From contig NZ_FXXL01000007.1 in NCBI RefSeq assembly GCF_900184685.1, positions 1,736,001-1,800,000 of the forward strand: a stretch of 64,000 nucleotides of DNA. Direction: 5' to 3'. Below, piece by piece: positions 63,342 to 64,000 of this stretch. Every line of letters starts with the position of its first letter. Within the stretch, counting starts at the first letter, position 1. The stretch is from Butyricimonas sp. Marseille-P3923 (GTDB lineage Bacteria; Bacteroidota; Bacteroidia; Bacteroidales; Marinifilaceae). The notes under the pieces are model-generated. The model made no database searches, was not told the DNA's origin, and saw only the letters and a program-made list of their open reading frames with translations. The translations under genes were made by a program, and so were the position numbers.

Positions 63342-64000
63342 TTAATCCCTACCTTCTTTCGCACTACATAGTCCCCAAACGGTACTATCGCCGTTTTTAA
63401 CGATAAACGTCTGCTTTCCAAAGGCAAGCACTGTCAATCCTTCCGATATCAGAAACAATGGCTCCAATATTTTCTCGTAAGAAAAACCAAACCAAGAATA
63501 ATCGGTATTCGTCACCGCCCCGCCAATCTCGTATCTCGGAAATTCAGGTTTCGTGAACACGATACAATCACCGATTCCGTCATCCACAATCGTATGCGGG
63601 TATAAAGTTGCATAAGTGGCAATACCGGTTTCCCTACGCATATAGAGTTCCACCCCGGCGTAACCCGCCAGATTCCAGTAGAAACGAAATTCTTCTACTC
63701 CTCTATCTTTAGGAACCAACACGTCAAATCCACTTCCACACTCCACCAGATTAAAACCGTCATACTTTTTGGAAGCAGCGACAGCTCCCAGATAACGTAC
63801 CAGACAATTCTGTTCTTTGTTTTCCGCTCTAAAAAAATGACCTTTCTCGTCTGCATCCACAATACTCATGACACCATTGGCATCAATCGTCACTTCCGAA
63901 AAAGTGATACCCGCGAAAGTGACCGGTTCATCAAAACGAATCCCCCGCGGAGTGGAAGACCACGGCAGGCGATACGCTTGTACCGAATTTCCTTCCGGAC
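63342..64000 (-). CDS. Unknown protein, C-terminal 219 residues (runs off the right edge)
   Basis: The reading frame ending at 63342 is open all the way to the window end. An internal GTG at 63893 can mimic a start, but upstream codons (for example RIGDEPVTFAG-like sequence read as PRGIRFDEPVTFAG) continue without a stop. The visible part is beta-rich with SEVTIDANGVMSIVDADEKG and RFYWNLAGYAGVELYMRRE. I do not recognise a family. It precedes the BACON/LRR lipoprotein by 10 bases, so it belongs to the same operon and is probably also an envelope protein. Confidence 0.7.
   Translation of the reverse strand, partial: PEGNSVQAYRLPWSSTPRGIRFDEPVTFAGITFSEVTIDANGVMSIVDADEKGHFFRAENKEQNCLVRYLGAVAASKKYDGFNLVECGSGFDVLVPKDRGVEEFRFYWNLAGYAGVELYMRRETGIATYATLYPHTIVDDGIGDCIVFTKPEFPRYEIGGAVTNTDYSWFGFSYEKILEPLFLISEGLTVLAFGKQTFIVKNGDSTVWGLCSAKEGRD

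Overview
The window looks like a chromosomal segment from a Bacteroidales gut-type bacterium. The evidence is BACON-domain lipoproteins, a UpxY/NusG-like capsule antiterminator, BspA-type leucine-rich repeats, weak ribosome-binding sites, and promoters of the Bacteroidetes type (TTTG, about 19 bases, TAnnTTTG). The mix of families suggests Odoribacteraceae (Butyricimonas/Odoribacter-like), but the genus is inference. No tRNA, rRNA or CRISPR array was seen.

Region 1 (1-11.7 kb, minus strand) is a nucleotide-sugar cluster: wlbA, wbuC, a UDP-HexNAc 6-dehydrogenase, rfbA, rfbB, rfbC, a CapD/FlaA1-type dehydratase and rfbD. It is followed by a housekeeping ABC-F ATPase and a UDP-xylose-synthase-like SDR. 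It can make dTDP-L-rhamnose in full and the early part of a diacetamido-uronic-acid route. wlbA has a textbook promoter. A degenerate four-helix-bundle (S23-type) gene framed by inverted repeats fills the rfbA-rfbB gap. An intact IS3-family element (11842-13257) lies upstream.

Region 2 (13.4-19.5 kb, minus) holds a large FAD/4Fe-4S oxidoreductase, a secreted S9 peptidase and a small lipoprotein. Region 3 (19.6-38.9 kb) is the capsule/exopolysaccharide assembly locus: capD2-upxY, then wzx, a short Wzz, three glycosyltransferases with an EpsG-type polymerase, an SDR plus a WecA/WbpL-type initiating transferase, and a Wza-like exporter with a second Wzz. It is a Wzx/Wzy-type pathway, apparently built from several transcription units. 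Two AT-rich plus-strand genes (a GT14 transferase and an LTA-synthase-like phosphotransferase) sit head-on between upxY and wzx.

Region 4 (39-44.4 kb) is mostly housekeeping: an RluB-type pseudouridine synthase with a very long Arg/Asp/Asn-rich N-terminus, an LptF/G-like permease, tgt, small lipoproteins and a small HTH protein. Region 5 (44.4-52.9 kb, minus) is a six-gene operon of secreted or lipidated proteins of unknown function, ending in a 1333-residue BACON/LRR lipoprotein and a DUF4878-type lipoprotein. Region 6 (53.5-59.3 kb, plus) carries a DPP-IV-like peptidase, pepD and an acyl-CoA synthetase, each followed by a hairpin. Region 7 (59.4-64 kb, minus) is a second BACON/LRR lipoprotein locus running off the right edge.

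The most unusual features are a set of palindromic intergenic elements, one containing the four-helix-bundle gene, that share a short stem with a TTC/GAA loop, and the uncharacterised secreted operon of region 5.
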